From assembly GCA_905116865.2 (NCBI GenBank), contig CAJHNH020000802.1:613501-677500 (forward strand): a stretch of 64,000 nt of DNA, written 5' to 3'. Position numbers and translations under genes: made by a program. Under the pieces are notes generated by a model. That model saw nothing but the letters and a program-made list of their open reading frames with translations. It was not told where the DNA came from and searched no databases. The DNA comes from Candidula unifasciata (taxonomy: Eukaryota > Mollusca > Gastropoda > Stylommatophora > Geomitridae). Shown here piece by piece: positions 62,433 through 64,000 of the stretch (position 1 is its first letter; each line of letters opens with the position of its first letter).

Positions 62433-62764
62433 TTAATGAAGAAAGTAAGAACATAGATCAAAAGGTGATGATGTTAATGAAGAAAGTAAGAACATAGATT
62501 AAAGGTGATGATGTTAATGAAGAAAGTAAAATCATAAATTAAAGGTGATGTTGTTAATGAAGAAAGTAAGAACATAGATTAAAGGTGATGATGTTAATGA
62601 AGAAAGTAAGAACATAGATTAAAGGTGATGATGTTAATGAAGAAAGTAAGAACATAGATCAAAGGTGATGATGTTAATGAAGAAAGTAAGAACATAGATC
62701 AAAGGTGATCATGTTAATGAAGAAAGTAAGAACATAGATTTAAGGTGATGATGTTACTAAAAAA
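62433..62764. repeat. 40-bp minisatellite, right half
   Basis: About eight copies of the 59.7-kb unit; several have 'agatcaaaggtg' in place of 'agattaaaggtg'. The final 'gttactaaaaaagtca' is diverged and adjoins the LINE. Confidence 0.95.
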
Positions 62765-62766
62765 GT

Positions 62767-63870
62767 CAGCTAGAAAAACTGGAGCGCATACAGAAAGAAA
62801 CTTTACGGCTGATCCTGGGTTGTACAAGAGACACCCCAATTGTGTGCATGCGATACATCCTTGCATTGCCGACTTTTGCAGATAGGCTAAAGGTGTTGCA
62901 GGCTAAGTCATACCTCAGAGTAGCTGCAGACAGGGAACACCATCTGTATGAAGTATTGGCTGCAGGCAAGGGTCGGAGTCTGAAAAGGGGAAAATCGTGG
63001 ATGGCTCATGCAGAAGACACGATAAAACAAGTCTGCGTGCTGAAGAACATTGGGCAAGGAAAGGAGTGGGTCAGAGTACCAGCGGAAAAGTCTGACCTGT
63101 GTAGGGTTACGATAACATTGGGCCAGGTGTGCAGAGAGTGGCCAGCGGGTGCTACAGAGGTTGAAGTCTAACAGTTGATTCACAATTCAGGCACAGGTGA
63201 TCTGATTTTCTATACAAATGGTTCAGCATTGAGAGGAAAGAGAAGTGCCTTGGGGTTCGTAGTGAAAGCCAGTGGGAAATCCATAGTACAAGACAGCCTA
63301 GCATACGACACCACAACGTCTAGCATGAGAATGGAGGTGGAGGCAGTAACTGCAGCTCTCAGGTGATTAGAGAACAAGATGCATACACATGTCGTAATTG
63401 TAGCAGACTCTGAAAGCATGCTGAAAATGGCGAAGACAGGGATGCTTCGAACAGAGTGGCAAGCTTCATTGGAAAGGCCACGGGTAGTGAGCATACTTTA
63501 GGTCTTTACTCCAGGCTATGCCGGCGTGATGGGTAATGAACAGTCAGACAGATTCGCTGGATCTGCACCACTGGGTGGTGAGTTGATACAAGACATAGGC
63601 AGATGTGTTTGATGCCCTTTGGAAACAAGCAACGGAATCAGTAGAGAAACAAGATTATTATGACCTGGAGAGAATGAGGCACCTGGGTGTAACTAGAGGG
63701 TCTGGCCGGCTCACTACACAGGAAAGGCAAGACGGACTTTTAACCAGACTGTGACCGGTACCATTAGTGTTGGAACTCTGCTCTGGCTGCTGAAGATGAG
63801 GACATATCATGCATGGGAATGCCCCGAGTGCTATTATGTCAATTCTTGACTTAACTCAACTCAACTATAA
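62767..63870 (+). pseudogene. I-superfamily LINE 3' part (RT C-terminus and RNase H)
   Basis: The reading aligns with the C-terminal half of the 6.9-10.7 kb LINE: LEKLERIQKETLRLILGCTR, then KGRSLKRGKSWMAHAEDTIK. The RNase H follows with FYTNGSALRGKRSA, SSMRMEVEAV, VADSESML and PGYAGVMGNEQSDRFAGSA, and the end is WECPECYYVNS with an AACTCAACTCAACTA tail. Two RNase H positions are altered (TDGS to TNGS, GHAG to GYAG). In-frame stops occur at about 63172, 63364 and 63498, and the frame is lost after 63600. The endonuclease and RT core are absent: a 5'-truncated, older insertion next to the 40-bp array. Confidence 0.88.
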
Positions 63871-64000
63871 TTGCCGAAGACTGTTCTTAACGTGAGAGGG
63901 GGGGGGGGGTCTTGCTAGTCATACTCGCCACCTCCATGGGCTGTGACTCCCATGCCTCCTGTAGCGCAATATAACATTGTCTGGAAAGACAGAAAGATGC
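63871..64000. other. no gene seen; G run
   Basis: Contains a run of about 13 G at 63898-63910; nothing else recognised before the window ends. Confidence 0.5.

Overview
This window is non-coding eukaryotic DNA, almost certainly from an animal. It has no operons, no rRNA genes and no intact host gene that I can recognise. It holds decayed transposable elements and a very high density of tandem repeats. The mix suggests a lophotrochozoan, most plausibly a mollusc: RTE-like LINEs with (TGA)n or (TGAA)n tails, an I-superfamily (Ingi-like) LINE with RNase H, hAT transposons, tRNA-derived SINEs and very many private minisatellites. That placement is inference from repeat content; no host marker gene fixes it.

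Layout. 0-2.5 kb: a complete but dead hAT transposon with terminal inverted repeats and an exact 8-bp target duplication (149-2486). 2.5-6.4 kb: dispersed repeats (SINE-like copies and a ~200-bp family in four tandem copies plus one inverted copy), the inverted copy being split by a 5'-truncated RTE-type LINE (4768-6209). 6.9-10.7 kb: a near-intact LINE on the minus strand (endonuclease, reverse transcriptase, RNase H) in one 1213-codon frame with only two stops, bounded by a 13-bp target duplication. 11.6-19 kb: a 20-bp minisatellite, simple repeats, a ~1.3-kb (CTAT)n array and a 16-bp array. 20.4-21.8 kb: a second hAT element containing a nested LINE 3' end. 22-29 kb: more arrays and LINE remnants, including a LINE C-terminal region in which a 116-bp piece is amplified six times. 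29-40 kb: dense minisatellites; a SINE and a 1.26-kb TG...CA insertion have landed inside arrays. 40.5-41.5 kb: another LINE, internally deleted. 42.8-56.3 kb: large 45-, 28-, 40-, 44-, 23- and 39-bp arrays. 56.6-59.3 kb: (ACAT)n and (GATA/GATG)n microsatellites. 59.7-62.8 kb: a 40-bp array split by a 2.3-kb TG...CA insertion. 62.8-63.9 kb: a 5'-truncated RNase-H LINE related to the one at 6.9-10.7 kb.

How it works together. Nothing here looks like a cooperating host pathway. The history is of transposons landing in repeats (target duplications prove several events), LINE tails sitting beside microsatellites, and local tandem amplification, in one case of transposon coding sequence. By hand tally about 28 minisatellite families cover roughly 19 kb and microsatellites about 5 kb. 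The long open frames in these arrays exist because the unit length is a multiple of three or the simple repeat lacks stops; I do not call them genes.
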